The notes: generated from the letters alone by a model not told the origin. DNA of 19,047 nucleotides from Bacillota bacterium (GCA_021837545.1 JAKBFR010000040.1:1-19047), one strand, 5' to 3'. Numbered from the stretch's first letter, positions 8,299-15,767 are shown. A program made the numbers and translations.

Positions 8299-9816
8299 TT
8301 AATTTGCACCGCCTGCTATAGTCTTCATTATGTTCGATTCTTCAATTTCATCTCCAGCTAATTCTCCTATGATATTTCTATCTCTGAGTACTATTACCCT
8401 ATCACAGCACTTAATAACTTCTGAAAGTTCTGAAGAAATAAATAAAATTGTCATACCTTGCTTAGCTAATGCTAGTATTAATTCCATTATTTCTCCTTTT
8501 GCTCCGATATCTATTCCTCTTGTTGGTTCGTCTAAAATCAAAAGCTGTGGTTCTGTTGCAAGCCATCTAGCTAAAATTACTTTTTGTTGATTACCACCAC
8601 TTAAATTACTTATTTTTTGCTCCATACTAGGAGTCTTAATTTTAAGTAAATCTATATACTTTTGCGAAATTTCTTGCTGTTTTTTCATTGATAAATATTT
8701 AAATATACCCCTGTTTGCTTGTAAGGCTAATATTATATTCTCTCTTATTGTTAAATCTCCAACTATTCCCTCCACTTTTCTATCTTCTGGACAAAATCCA
8801 AGTCCCTCTTCAATTGCTTTTTGAGGATATATATATGAATACTTCTTTCCATTTATCATTATATTTCCGCTAGTTGATTTATCTATCCCAAATATTGCCC
8901 TTGCACATTCACTTCTACCCGATCCAAGAAGTCCTGCAAATCCAAGAATTTCTCCTTTTTTAATCTCCATATTAAATGAATTTATTGTTCCAACTCTACC
9001 AAAATTATTTATTGTTATTAAATTTCCTCTTTTTATATTATTGCTTTCTTTCTTTATTCTTGTACTCTTTTCTATTTCACCATAATCTTTACCTATCATT
9101 TTAGAAACTAAATCAATTCTAGAAAGTTTGTCCGCATCATATGTTCCAACTAATTCTCCATTTCTAAGGACTGTAATCTTATCTGAAACTTCATATACTT
9201 GATCTAAAAAGTGAGTAACGAATATTATTGACATTCCTTCTTCTCTAAATTTCCGCATAATTTTAAATAATTGTTTAACTTCATTATCATCTAAGCTAGA
9301 TGTTGGTTCATCAAGAATTAATATCCCTTTTGAAATATCTACAGCACGTGCAATTGCTACCATTTGTTGTACTGCTACTGAATAATTATTTAATGCTTTT
9401 TTTACATCTATTTTTAAATTCAGTCTCTCTTGTAGTAATTTTGTTGCATCCTCATTTATTTTTTTCCAATCAATGCTTCCATTTTTTAGAGGCTCACGCC
9501 CAATATATATATTTTCAGCAACTGTCAAATTTGAACATAAATTAACTTCTTGATAAACAGTACTTATTCCATAGGTTTGAGCTTCTTGTGTGCATGAAAT
9601 TTTTATTTCTTTTCCTCTAAGTATAATTATTCCTTCATTTATCTCATAGACACCTGTAAGTACCTTTATTAAAGTTGATTTTCCAGCTCCGTTTTCTCCC
9701 ATAAGCGTATGGATTTCTCCCTTTTCAAGAGTAAAATCAACATTTGAAAGAGCTCTAACCCCCGGAAAAATCTTACTTATACCTTTCATTTCTAAAACTA
9801 TATTAGAATCGCTCAT
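8299..9816 (-). CDS. Sugar ABC transporter ATPase, two-domain (YtfR/RbsA/MglA type)
   Basis: A 505-aa duplicated ATPase of the CUT2 class that drives sugar import. N-half: Walker A GENGAGKST (40-48), Q-loop YQEVNL, degenerate signature NYSVAVQQ (145-151), Walker B ILILDEPTS (165-172), His202. C-half: degenerate Walker A GLLGSGRSE (295-303), Q-region CPEDRK, canonical LSGGNQQ (405-411), Walker B LLILDEPTRGID (425-436). A degenerate C-terminal Walker A is normal in this family. The ATG at 9816 has an excellent GGAGGG site 6 nt upstream. It is 360 bp downstream of its binding-protein gene, an unusually long gap filled mostly by an inserted repeat element. An AraR-like core and a weak promoter candidate lie just upstream. 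Confidence 0.93.
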   Translation of the reverse strand: MSDSNIVLEMKGISKIFPGVRALSNVDFTLEKGEIHTLMGENGAGKSTLIKVLTGVYEINEGIIILRGKEIKISCTQEAQTYGISTVYQEVNLCSNLTVAENIYIGREPLKNGSIDWKKINEDATKLLQERLNLKIDVKKALNNYSVAVQQMVAIARAVDISKGILILDEPTSSLDDNEVKQLFKIMRKFREEGMSIIFVTHFLDQVYEVSDKITVLRNGELVGTYDADKLSRIDLVSKMIGKDYGEIEKSTRIKKESNNIKRGNLITINNFGRVGTINSFNMEIKKGEILGFAGLLGSGRSECARAIFGIDKSTSGNIMINGKKYSYIYPQKAIEEGLGFCPEDRKVEGIVGDLTIRENIILALQANRGIFKYLSMKKQQEISQKYIDLLKIKTPSMEQKISNLSGGNQQKVILARWLATEPQLLILDEPTRGIDIGAKGEIMELILALAKQGMTILFISSELSEVIKCCDRVIVLRDRNIIGELAGDEIEESNIMKTIAGGAN

Positions 9817-9839
9817 TTATATCCCTCCTCTTATTTTAT

Positions 9840-9851
9840 ATGTACGTACTA
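9840..9851 (-). promoter_or_regulatory. Possible AraR-like box before the ATPase gene
   Basis: ATGTACGTACTA keeps the GTACGTAC core of the AraR box but lacks the outer bases on one side. On the minus strand TTAGAA and TATAAA about 16 bp apart flank it, a weak promoter candidate. This would allow AraR to control an internal transcript of the ATPase and permease genes. Confidence 0.35.
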
Positions 9852-9898
9852 CTATCTTCTAAGATTGTGCTTATGTTTTAAATGTATATCCAAAACTA

Positions 9899-10156
9899 GA
9901 AATAAAGGGTACTCTTTTGTGCAGTGTTACTTCTGATAATTTGGCTGTAGGTATTTCTTCATTAGAAGTTTTTCCATTTATGCTTGTCCCGAACTTACCT
10001 CTGAAGCAGGCATAAATGGTGCAACTTATGATGTTAAATGAGAATCCAAATTTCACATTTAGTTATTCGAACTTACTAAGTGAACAAAGTAAATTGAATC
10101 TCATTTTCCCACAACCTAATTCTCAGTAACCGGAATAAAAGAGTTCCCTTTATTTT
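9899..10156. mobile_element. Probable MITE with ~50-bp imperfect terminal inverted repeats
   Basis: The left end reads GAAATAAAGGGTACTCTTTT and the reverse complement of the right end reads AAAATAAAGGGAACTCTTTT. The match continues through GTTACT and AATTTGG/AATTAGG-like blocks for about 50 bp (9899-9951 against 10107-10156). Both ends abut a TA dinucleotide (9897-9898 and 10157-10158), as expected for IS630/Tc1-type targets, though TA is cheap evidence in AT-rich DNA. Inside are a 10-bp inverted repeat (CCATTTATGC at 9974-9983, GCATAAATGG at 10010-10019) and an AAATGAGA...TCTCATTT pair (10036, 10106). There is no transposase gene. A 61-codon minus-strand reading frame inside (10056-9871) has no clear ribosome site. 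The element separates the binding-protein gene from its ATPase gene and would be transcribed as a long folded spacer. Confidence 0.7.
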
Positions 10157-10176
10157 TATTAGTTATATTAATAAGT

Positions 10177-11178
10177 CTAGTATTTTCTATTAGGTAATTC
10201 AGCAGCTGCATCCTTTTGTAAGAATTGGCTTTCCTTAGACTTTATAGATCTTTCTACTTCTTTGCCATCTAATATACCTTTAGAAACTTCTAATAATTGT
10301 GGTCCTAGCAATGGATTACATTCAATAATTGCATTAGATTTACCAGCAGCCATTAATTCAAACATATCTTTAATACCATCAACTGAAACTATAAATATAT
10401 CTTGTCCTGGTTTTTTACCATATTCTTCTATAGCTTGAACAGCTCCAACTGCCATATCATCATTATGAGCCCATAGTACATTTATCTTATCTCCATCTGA
10501 TTTTAAGAAAGCTTCCATAACTTCCTTACCCTTTGCACGAGTAAAATCGCCAGTTTGTGATTTTATAATTTTATAGTTAGGGCAATCTTTTATTGTGTCA
10601 TTAAATCCTTGTTGTCTTCCAACCATAGCAGTTGATCCAACAGTTCCTTGAAGTTCTGCTATGTTAAGTTGTGCATCTTTACCAAACTTATCTATTATAA
10701 CTTGAGCTGCTTTTTTTCCTTCTTCCACCATGTCTGAACCTAAGAAGCATTTATAAAGTGATTCATCTGCAACTGTTACTTTTCTATCAACAATTACTAC
10801 TGGAATCTTAGCATCCTTAGCTTCTTGCAAAACTGTATCCCATCCTGTCTCAACAACTGGATCTAAAGCAATTATATCTACCTTTTGTGCTATAAATGAT
10901 CTTATCGCTTTTATTTGATTTTCTTGTTTTTGTTGACCATCAGAGAACTTCAACTCAAAATTAGGATCTAAAGTTGGAATTGTTTTTATAGAATCAGTCT
11001 CTGCAGTTCTCCAACCACTTTCTGCACCAACTTGAGCAAAACCAATTACCTTCTTAGCTGATGAGCTATCTTTTGCTGATTCTGCTGTTCCTGCTGGGTT
11101 TGATCCACCACAGCCTGCGAGCATACCTACACACAAAACTGCACTTGCCACTAAAGCAAACATTTTTTTTAATTTCAT
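10177..11178 (-). CDS. Sugar-binding lipoprotein of ABC importer (YtfQ-like)
   Basis: A 333-aa extracellular substrate-binding lipoprotein. It has an N-terminal signal with lipobox LAGC (lipidated Cys23), then a two-lobed periplasmic-binding fold of the ribose/galactose type. The segments GFAQVGAESGWRTAETDSIK (45-65), DGQQKQENQIKAIRSFIAQ (80-98), PVVIVDRKV (Asp131, Arg132), ELQGTVGSTAMVGRQQGF and AHNDDMAVGAVQAIEEYG closely follow E. coli YtfQ, which binds galactofuranose. In this locus the ligand is more likely L-arabinose, perhaps as the furanose, which shares ring stereochemistry with galactofuranose (inference). The start ATG at 11178 follows AGGGGG at about 8 nt. It is the first gene of the importer unit. 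Its promoter carries a direct repeat that may bind the YesN-type regulator. It should be made in excess over the ATPase and permeases because of the spacer element downstream. Confidence 0.93.
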   Translation of the reverse strand: MKLKKMFALVASAVLCVGMLAGCGGSNPAGTAESAKDSSSAKKVIGFAQVGAESGWRTAETDSIKTIPTLDPNFELKFSDGQQKQENQIKAIRSFIAQKVDIIALDPVVETGWDTVLQEAKDAKIPVVIVDRKVTVADESLYKCFLGSDMVEEGKKAAQVIIDKFGKDAQLNIAELQGTVGSTAMVGRQQGFNDTIKDCPNYKIIKSQTGDFTRAKGKEVMEAFLKSDGDKINVLWAHNDDMAVGAVQAIEEYGKKPGQDIFIVSVDGIKDMFELMAAGKSNAIIECNPLLGPQLLEVSKGILDGKEVERSIKSKESQFLQKDAAAELPNRKY

Positions 11179-11220
11179 AATTAATTCCCCCTATATTTAT
11201 GATTTAGTTTTCATATTTTC

Positions 11221-11249
11221 ATTATATAATCTCAATCCTAAATTGTATT
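11221..11249 (-). promoter_or_regulatory. Importer promoter with poor -35
   Basis: On the minus strand TATAAT (11226-11221) is preceded at 17 bp by AATACA (11249-11244), only half matching TTGACA. A good -10 with a poor -35 is typical of activator-dependent promoters. The leader to the binding-protein start is about 35 nt. Confidence 0.5.
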
Positions 11250-11262
11250 TGTACTAATCAGC

Positions 11263-11280
11263 ACTTTTGTACACTTTTGT
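11263..11280 (-). promoter_or_regulatory. Direct repeat, candidate response-regulator site
   Basis: ACTTTTGT occurs at 11263-11270 and 11273-11280, an exact 10-bp period (ACAAAAGT twice on the transcribed strand). It lies roughly 50-66 bp upstream of the expected importer start. AraC-family regulators bind direct repeats in this position. A related TTTGTAC lies at 11248-11254. The regulator assignment is inference. Confidence 0.5.
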
Positions 11281-11317
11281 TAATTTAAGTAAATTTTTTA
11301 TAAAAATATATATTTTT

Positions 11318-12265
11318 CTAGTTTTTTAAACTTTCTTTAGTAATCTTATTACATTCCAATATTACTTTTTTAGGAATTTCCTCTTTTTTATTTAATATTT
11401 TAAGAGCATACTCTACAGCTTCTTTTCCGCCTGTTTCACAAGTAAAAGTTCCTTGCAATATACCGTTCTTAACCAACTCTATTCCACCCTCGCGACCTTC
11501 AAGCCCATCAATTCCTATTATTTTAACATTGTTAGCTTTTGTTCCAATTTTAGCATAATATGCACCCAGTGCCATATAATCACTATGGGCAAATATTATA
11601 TCTATATCAGTATCTTCTTTTAATATTGCTTCTATTTTATCTTGTGCTTCATTTTTTTGCCAGTTTGCTACAATAGTTCTATCAATAGTAATATTTTTAT
11701 ACTTACTAATTGAATCTTTAAATTCACTCGTTATTTCTTCATCTGAGCTTGAATTAAGCATTCCTTGTACTTCTATAACCTTTACATTATTATTTCCTGC
11801 TAATTCTGCTACTAATTCACCAGCTTGCACGCCTATAGATTTAGTATCTGAACCTATATACAATGTATAATCATATCCTTCAACTGCCCTATCTAGTATT
11901 ATAACTGGTATAGATTCATATGCGTTTTTTACTACTCCCGTTAATTGTTTAGAATCATTTATTGATACTATTAATAAATCTGATCCAAAATTAATTAAAT
12001 CCTGTATATCTTTTTTTTGCTTTTCCACATCTCCGCCTGCATCTTTATAAATTATTTTTACATTACTATGTTTTTTTGCTTCTTCTTCTACTTCCTTATT
12101 CATATCAATTCTCCATGGCTCATAGAGATTAGATTGAGACATTCCAATTATGAATATATCGTTTTCATCATAGCTTGTCTTATAAAAATAAATTGCTACA
12201 CCCATTGATAAAATTGTAATGATTGCAATTATATATACATAAACTATATTATTTTTTATCTTCAT
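11318..12265 (-). CDS. Membrane-anchored sugar-binding protein, likely sensor subunit (XylFII-like)
   Basis: A 315-aa periplasmic-binding-fold protein held by an uncleaved N-terminal helix (~6-28: YVYIIAIITILSMGVAIYF) with no lipobox. The extracellular part has the ribose-binding type fold: FIIGMSQSNLYEPWRIDM (Trp51, Arg52), SDLLIVSIND, VIILDRAVEG (Asp125, Arg126), VIEVQGML, IIFAHSDYMALGAYYAK and IIGIDGLEGREGG. These pocket segments parallel those of the importer lipoprotein, so both probably bind the same sugar. The ATG at 12265 lies one base after the regulator stop codon (TAA-G-ATG), with ribosome site GAGAGG inside the regulator's last codons, so the two are translationally coupled. XylFII of Clostridium beijerinckii is known to dock onto a LytS kinase to sense xylose outside the cell; I infer the same role here with the kinase at 4328. 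Confidence 0.85.
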   Translation of the reverse strand: MKIKNNIVYVYIIAIITILSMGVAIYFYKTSYDENDIFIIGMSQSNLYEPWRIDMNKEVEEEAKKHSNVKIIYKDAGGDVEKQKKDIQDLINFGSDLLIVSINDSKQLTGVVKNAYESIPVIILDRAVEGYDYTLYIGSDTKSIGVQAGELVAELAGNNNVKVIEVQGMLNSSSDEEITSEFKDSISKYKNITIDRTIVANWQKNEAQDKIEAILKEDTDIDIIFAHSDYMALGAYYAKIGTKANNVKIIGIDGLEGREGGIELVKNGILQGTFTCETGGKEAVEYALKILNKKEEIPKKVILECNKITKESLKN

Positions 12266-12266
12266 C

Positions 12267-13469
12267 TTATTTTCCTCTCTTATATTCTGTAGGAGAAAAA
12301 CCAACAACTTTTTTAAACGCTCTACAGAAATAGTGCTGATTACTATATCCCACTAGTTCAGCAACATCATAAATCTTAATTGTGGGATCCTCCATAATAT
12401 ACATAGCTTTTTTTATTCTTATATTGGTTAAATACTCAATAAATGATGAGCCTGTTTCTTTCTTTAATAGCTTACTTAAATACGAAGATGTTACTTCCAA
12501 TTTATCTGAAACATCATTTATATTTAAATTATTTGAATAATAATTTTCTTCTATATATTTAATTGTTAATAATGCCATAGGACTACATTTCTTTTTTTCA
12601 TTTACACTATTTCTTATCGTTAAGTAAACATCTTTTATCTTTAAAATTCCACTTGATACATTTGCTTGTTCAATTATTACATTGCACTTTAAATATTTAG
12701 ATATTTCTACTTCCAATTGATTTCCAAGAGTAATCCACTCAAACATATCATCCATTTTACTCACTAATATAACATTTTTCTTATCATCAGCAAAAATAAA
12801 TTTTACATTTGACTCCTTAAACTTATCATTTAGTAAATTCGCAATTGCAAATTCTAATAACTCTGTATTCCATTTCTTATCTATTATTTCAATATTTAAT
12901 TTATCTACAATTTTTATAACTATAATGCCTATGTTCTTTCCAAAATCAATATTGAAAAATTCCATTTCTCTTAATACTTCATCATCACTTAATTTATTAT
13001 TTAGCCATTCACTAAAAAAAGTCTTTTTTAATGTATCTATGTTTTCAGTCACTTGTTTATTTATCCATTGTAAGTAATTGTTTTCTCTTTCAATTTCATT
13101 AAGTTTATAAATTGCTTTCGTTATTATATCTTCCATACTCTTTTTATTTACAGGCTTTAAAATATAATCAAAAACATTGAATTTTAAAGCCTTTTGTGCA
13201 TATGAAAAATCATCATACCCACTTATTATAATTACAATACTCTTATTATTAATCTCTTTTAATCGTTGTAAAAGGTTTAGTCCATTTAAAAATGGCATAT
13301 TTATATCTAATAGAATAATATCAGGGGTTTTTTCTTGAATTACCTCCAGTGCAAGTTCCCCATCTTCAGCCTCCCCTACTATATCAATTTTAAACTCATT
13401 CCAGTTTAAAATATTTTCAATTCCTCTCCTAATTTTCGGTTCATCATCAGCAATAACTAATTTCCACAT
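12267..13469 (-). CDS. YesN-type response regulator (REC + AraC HTH)
   Basis: A 400-aa regulator. The receiver domain (1-~120) has acidic pocket Asp8-Asp9, phospho-acceptor Asp55 in IILLDINMPFLNG, Ser83 and Lys105 in YILKPVNK. A middle region (~130-290) has no recognised motif. The C-terminal AraC-type double helix-turn-helix (~295-400) includes NINDVSDKLEVTSSYLSKLL and IYDVAELVGYSNQHYFCRAF, ending GFSPTEYKRGK. I chose the ATG at 13469, preceded by GGAGG at 6 nt; an upstream TTG at 13499 has no support. It is the first gene of its unit, followed by the anchored binding protein. The nearest likely target is the importer promoter at 11221-11280. Phosphorylation by the YesM-type kinase at 4328 is inferred because it is the only kinase in the window. 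Confidence 0.93.
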   Translation of the reverse strand: MWKLVIADDEPKIRRGIENILNWNEFKIDIVGEAEDGELALEVIQEKTPDIILLDINMPFLNGLNLLQRLKEINNKSIVIIISGYDDFSYAQKALKFNVFDYILKPVNKKSMEDIITKAIYKLNEIERENNYLQWINKQVTENIDTLKKTFFSEWLNNKLSDDEVLREMEFFNIDFGKNIGIIVIKIVDKLNIEIIDKKWNTELLEFAIANLLNDKFKESNVKFIFADDKKNVILVSKMDDMFEWITLGNQLEVEISKYLKCNVIIEQANVSSGILKIKDVYLTIRNSVNEKKKCSPMALLTIKYIEENYYSNNLNINDVSDKLEVTSSYLSKLLKKETGSSFIEYLTNIRIKKAMYIMEDPTIKIYDVAELVGYSNQHYFCRAFKKVVGFSPTEYKRGK

Positions 13470-13553
13470 AAGAAACCTCCATTTTTCTATACTACCCAAC
13501 TATATCGCAAACATTTTATTATTTCTATTTTTTTACTTTACCTAATAATATCT

Positions 13554-13582
13554 ATATTAGATATATATTTATATTATTTCAA
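13554..13582 (-). promoter_or_regulatory. Promoter of the response regulator gene
   Basis: On the minus strand TTGAAA (13582-13577), 17-bp spacer, TAATAT (13559-13554). The leader to the start codon is about 80 nt. It lies back to back with the chemoreceptor promoter; the nearest AraR-like box is 28 bp further upstream, so cross-regulation is possible. Confidence 0.6.
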
Positions 13583-13609
13583 TATATTTTGGAAATTTAT
13601 TATAAATAG

Positions 13610-13654
13610 TTGTATGTACAATCTTCATGTATTATAATATACTTGTACATACAT
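13610..13654 (+). promoter_or_regulatory. Chemoreceptor gene promoter with two AraR-like operators
   Basis: TTGTAT (13610-13615), 17-bp spacer, TATAAT (13633-13638). Box 1, TTGTATGTACAA (13610-13621), covers the -35. Box 2, TTGTACATACAT (13643-13654), covers the start region, again 33 bp after box 1. From the -10 through box 2 the sequence is virtually identical to the araA promoter. Confidence 0.83.
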
Positions 13655-13676
13655 CTATATTTATCTACTTTATGTA

Positions 13677-13686
13677 AATGTATACT
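13677..13686 (+). promoter_or_regulatory. Conserved leader motif AATGTATACT
   Basis: The second copy of the leader motif found at 2556 and 15658, 34 bp after the start of box 2. Confidence 0.45.
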
Positions 13687-13709
13687 TAACTAAACAAATG
13701 ATTTTTTCA

Positions 13710-13763
13710 TTAAATTGGGAGGTGTTCATAATCGCAATAGAAAAAAATGGATTGTTTATCTAA
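13710..13763 (+). pseudogene. Dead copy of the galM ribosome site and start
   Basis: The segment 13710-13747 matches galM 15745-15785 almost base for base: the same TTAAATT, GGAGGTGTTCATA and GCAATAGAAAAAAA blocks, differing by a 2-nt deletion and two substitutions. The galM start ATG has become ATC (13731), followed by codons GCA ATA GAA AAA as in galM (Ala-Ile-Glu-Lys), then divergent codons and a TAA at 13761. This is a decayed duplication of the galM start region, now the untranslated leader of the chemoreceptor gene. Confidence 0.8.
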
Positions 13764-13795
13764 ATCACTTAATTGTTAAAGGAGTAGATTTAAAT

Positions 13796-15496
13796 ATGTA
13801 TAATAAATTAAAAGAACTGATGAAAAATTATTCCATACATACTAAATTAAAAAGAACATTTGCATCTATACTTGGATTAACACTTTTTCTTATGATAGTT
13901 GTAGTCTGTGTTTTATTCTTTATATCTTCAAGAACAAATTCATTATATGATGGACCATATAAAGTTTCTCAAAATATATCTGATATTAGAGTTAACCTAC
14001 AGACAATGAAGATGAATATGTATAGAGCTATTGCTGAGACAGATTTAGAAATCAGAATGGTATATTTAGAACAAGCTGATACAGAATCTATCGATCTTAC
14101 AAATAATGTAGAAATTCTAAAAGAAACATTTAAAGGAAACCCATCATTATTAAATGAATTTTTATCAAACGTAAAAAATTCTGAAGAGAAAAGAGAAAAA
14201 TTACGTAATTTGCTTAAATCACCTGTTAATCCATCAGTACTTAAAGTAAGTCAAGATACTTATTCTTCCCAAATTAAAACTGCTCAAGATTCTATACTTA
14301 AGCTTTTTGAAGTGTCCCAAGAAAGTGCCAAATCGTTTGTTAATAGTTCAAACATATATAAAAATATATCCCTTGTACTTATTATTCTTATTACGATTAT
14401 TTTAATATCAATATCACTCTTATTAAGTAAATTATTAGAAGATGTATTGCTTGAAGGCATCCACCATATCAAATATATAGCAAAAAATCTATCTTCAGGA
14501 AATCTTAGGATAGATTCTAAATATAATTCAAAAGATGAAATGGGTGAAATGTCAAATGATTTGACTAATTCTATAAACATGTTAGTTTCTTATATTAATG
14601 ATATAACTGCTACTTTAGAGAAATTAGCAAGTGGTCACTTAGACATACACTTAAATACGTCAATAGAATATATAGGTGATTTTACTCCTATACAAAATTC
14701 ACTTGAAAATATTATTGATTCCTTAAATACTATTTTCTTTAATATGCATCAATCAATTTCTTTAATTTCTAATGGTTCAGAGCAGATATCTTTGACTACT
14801 CAAACGCTTTCTGAGGGTTCTTCAGATCAAGCTGGCGCTGTCGAAGAACTTTTAGCAAGCTTTACTGAAATACTAGATCAAGTGAAAAAAAATACTGAAA
14901 ATGCTGAAAAAGCTAACGAATTTTCAAACAATACTAAGCAAATTGTTGAGGATGGTAATAATAAAATGCAAAAATTAATGGATTCTATGAAAGAAATAAC
15001 TATCTCTTCAAAGCAAATTGCTGTCATTATAAGAACAATAGAAGACATAGCCTCTCAAACAAATCTTTTAGCATTAAATGCAGCTATAGAAGCAGCTAGA
15101 GCTGGTGAAGCTGGCAAAGGCTTTGCAGTAGTTGCAGATGAAGTTAGAAATCTTGCAGAACAATCTGGTATCGCAGTAAAAAATACTACAATAATTATAG
15201 GAAATTCTTTGTCTGCTGTAACTAACGGAGAAAATTTAGCTAAAGAAACAGCAGCTTCATTAGATATTATAGTAAAAAATGTCGAGGATACAGCAACTTT
15301 AGTAAAAGAAATAACTATAGCATCTGAAAATCAGACTGAAGCTATAAGTCAAGTAACTGCCGGAGTTGAGCAAATTTCTCAAGTAGTACAAATGAACTCA
15401 GCAACAGCAGAAGAATTAGCTGCCTCTACTGAAGAATTAGTTTCCCAAACCCAACTCATAGAAACAGAAATGGAAAAATATTCATTAAAAGAATAG
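13796..15496 (+). CDS. Methyl-accepting chemotaxis protein
   Basis: A 566-aa transmembrane chemoreceptor. Helix 1 at ~22-44, an extracellular region at ~45-190 resembling a four-helix-bundle (4HB) sensor, helix 2 at ~191-211, HAMP at ~212-266 ([21 protein letters not shown]), and the cytoplasmic signalling domain with its conserved hairpin tip at ~418-458 ([19 protein letters not shown], then [18 protein letters not shown]). I chose the ATG at 13796, preceded by AAAGGAG at 11 nt; a longer frame from the TTG at 13715 would start inside the vestigial galM ribosome site. AraR-like operators at its promoter tie chemotaxis to arabinose availability. The ligand is unknown: it may be arabinose itself or a sugar-loaded binding protein (inference). 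It would signal through CheA/CheW encoded elsewhere. Confidence 0.94.
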   Translation: MYNKLKELMKNYSIHTKLKRTFASILGLTLFLMIVVVCVLFFISSRTNSLYDGPYKVSQNISDIRVNLQTMKMNMYRAIAETDLEIRMVYLEQADTESIDLTNNVEILKETFKGNPSLLNEFLSNVKNSEEKREKLRNLLKSPVNPSVLKVSQDTYSSQIKTAQDSILKLFEVSQESAKSFVNSSNIYKNISLVLIILITIILISISLLLSKLLEDVLLEGIHHIKYIAKNLSSGNLRIDSKYNSKDEMGEMSNDLTNSINMLVSYINDITATLEKLASGHLDIHLNTSIEYIGDFTPIQNSLENIIDSLNTIFFNMHQSISLISNGSEQISLTTQTLSEGSSDQAGAVEELLASFTEILDQVKKNTENAEKANEFSNNTKQIVEDGNNKMQKLMDSMKEITISSKQIAVIIRTIEDIASQTNLLALNAAIEAARAGEAGKGFAVVADEVRNLAEQSGIAVKNTTIIIGNSLSAVTNGENLAKETAASLDIIVKNVEDTATLVKEITIASENQTEAISQVTAGVEQISQVVQMNSATAEELAASTEELVSQTQLIETEMEKYSLKE

Positions 15497-15540
15497 TCCA
15501 TCAAAAAAAATATTCTATGCTTGATATCTTTTCTATTTTA
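15497..15540 (+). terminator. Weak terminator candidate after the chemoreceptor gene
   Basis: ATCAA (15507 region) can pair with TTGAT (15522 region), with AAAAG/CTTTT outer pairing, followed by CTATTTTAC. The stem is AT-rich and interrupted. Some read-through into galM is possible. Confidence 0.25.
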
Positions 15541-15582
15541 CAAACTAACCTTCCTGAAATATTATCATATAACTAAAAATAA

Positions 15583-15627
15583 TTGCTTGTACAAATTTCT
15601 TGTATTATAATATGCTTGTGCATACGT
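15583..15627 (+). promoter_or_regulatory. galM promoter with two AraR-like operators
   Basis: TTGCTT (15583-15588), 17-bp spacer, TATAAT (15606-15611). Box 1, TTGCTTGTACAA (15583-15594), is weaker in its left half. Box 2, TTGTGCATACGT (15616-15627), is also degenerate. The 33-bp offset equals that of the araA and chemoreceptor promoters. The weaker boxes predict looser repression of galM. Confidence 0.75.
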
Positions 15628-15657
15628 ATACAACAATATATAATATATATCCATGTT

Positions 15658-15667
15658 AATGTATACT
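15658..15667 (+). promoter_or_regulatory. Conserved leader motif AATGTATACT
   Basis: The third copy of the leader motif (others at 2556 and 13677), 42 bp after the start of box 2. The remaining leader (15668-15750) contains about 60 nt absent from the chemoreceptor leader. Confidence 0.45.
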
Positions 15668-15767
15668 AAAATAAATGATTGTTTTAGGCACATTCATAAA
15701 AATAATAGGCTAGTAAGTTTGTCTATTTTATTTCATGTGTCTTATTAAATTTGGAGGTGTTCATATA

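Noticed and set aside
9871..10056. A 61-codon minus-strand reading frame between the binding-protein and ATPase genes
   Set aside because: It has no clear ribosome site, lies almost entirely within the inverted-repeat element, and its sequence contains the element's internal and terminal repeats. Better explained as part of the MITE.
13747..13779. A 10-codon leader peptide ([10 protein letters not shown]) before the chemoreceptor gene
   Set aside because: The nearest ribosome site is over 20 nt upstream and is the vestigial galM one. No regulatory codon pattern or attenuator structure was seen.
13715..13795. An extended chemoreceptor N-terminus starting at a TTG
   Set aside because: That codon is inside the copied galM ribosome site. 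The ATG at 13796 has its own AAAGGAG.
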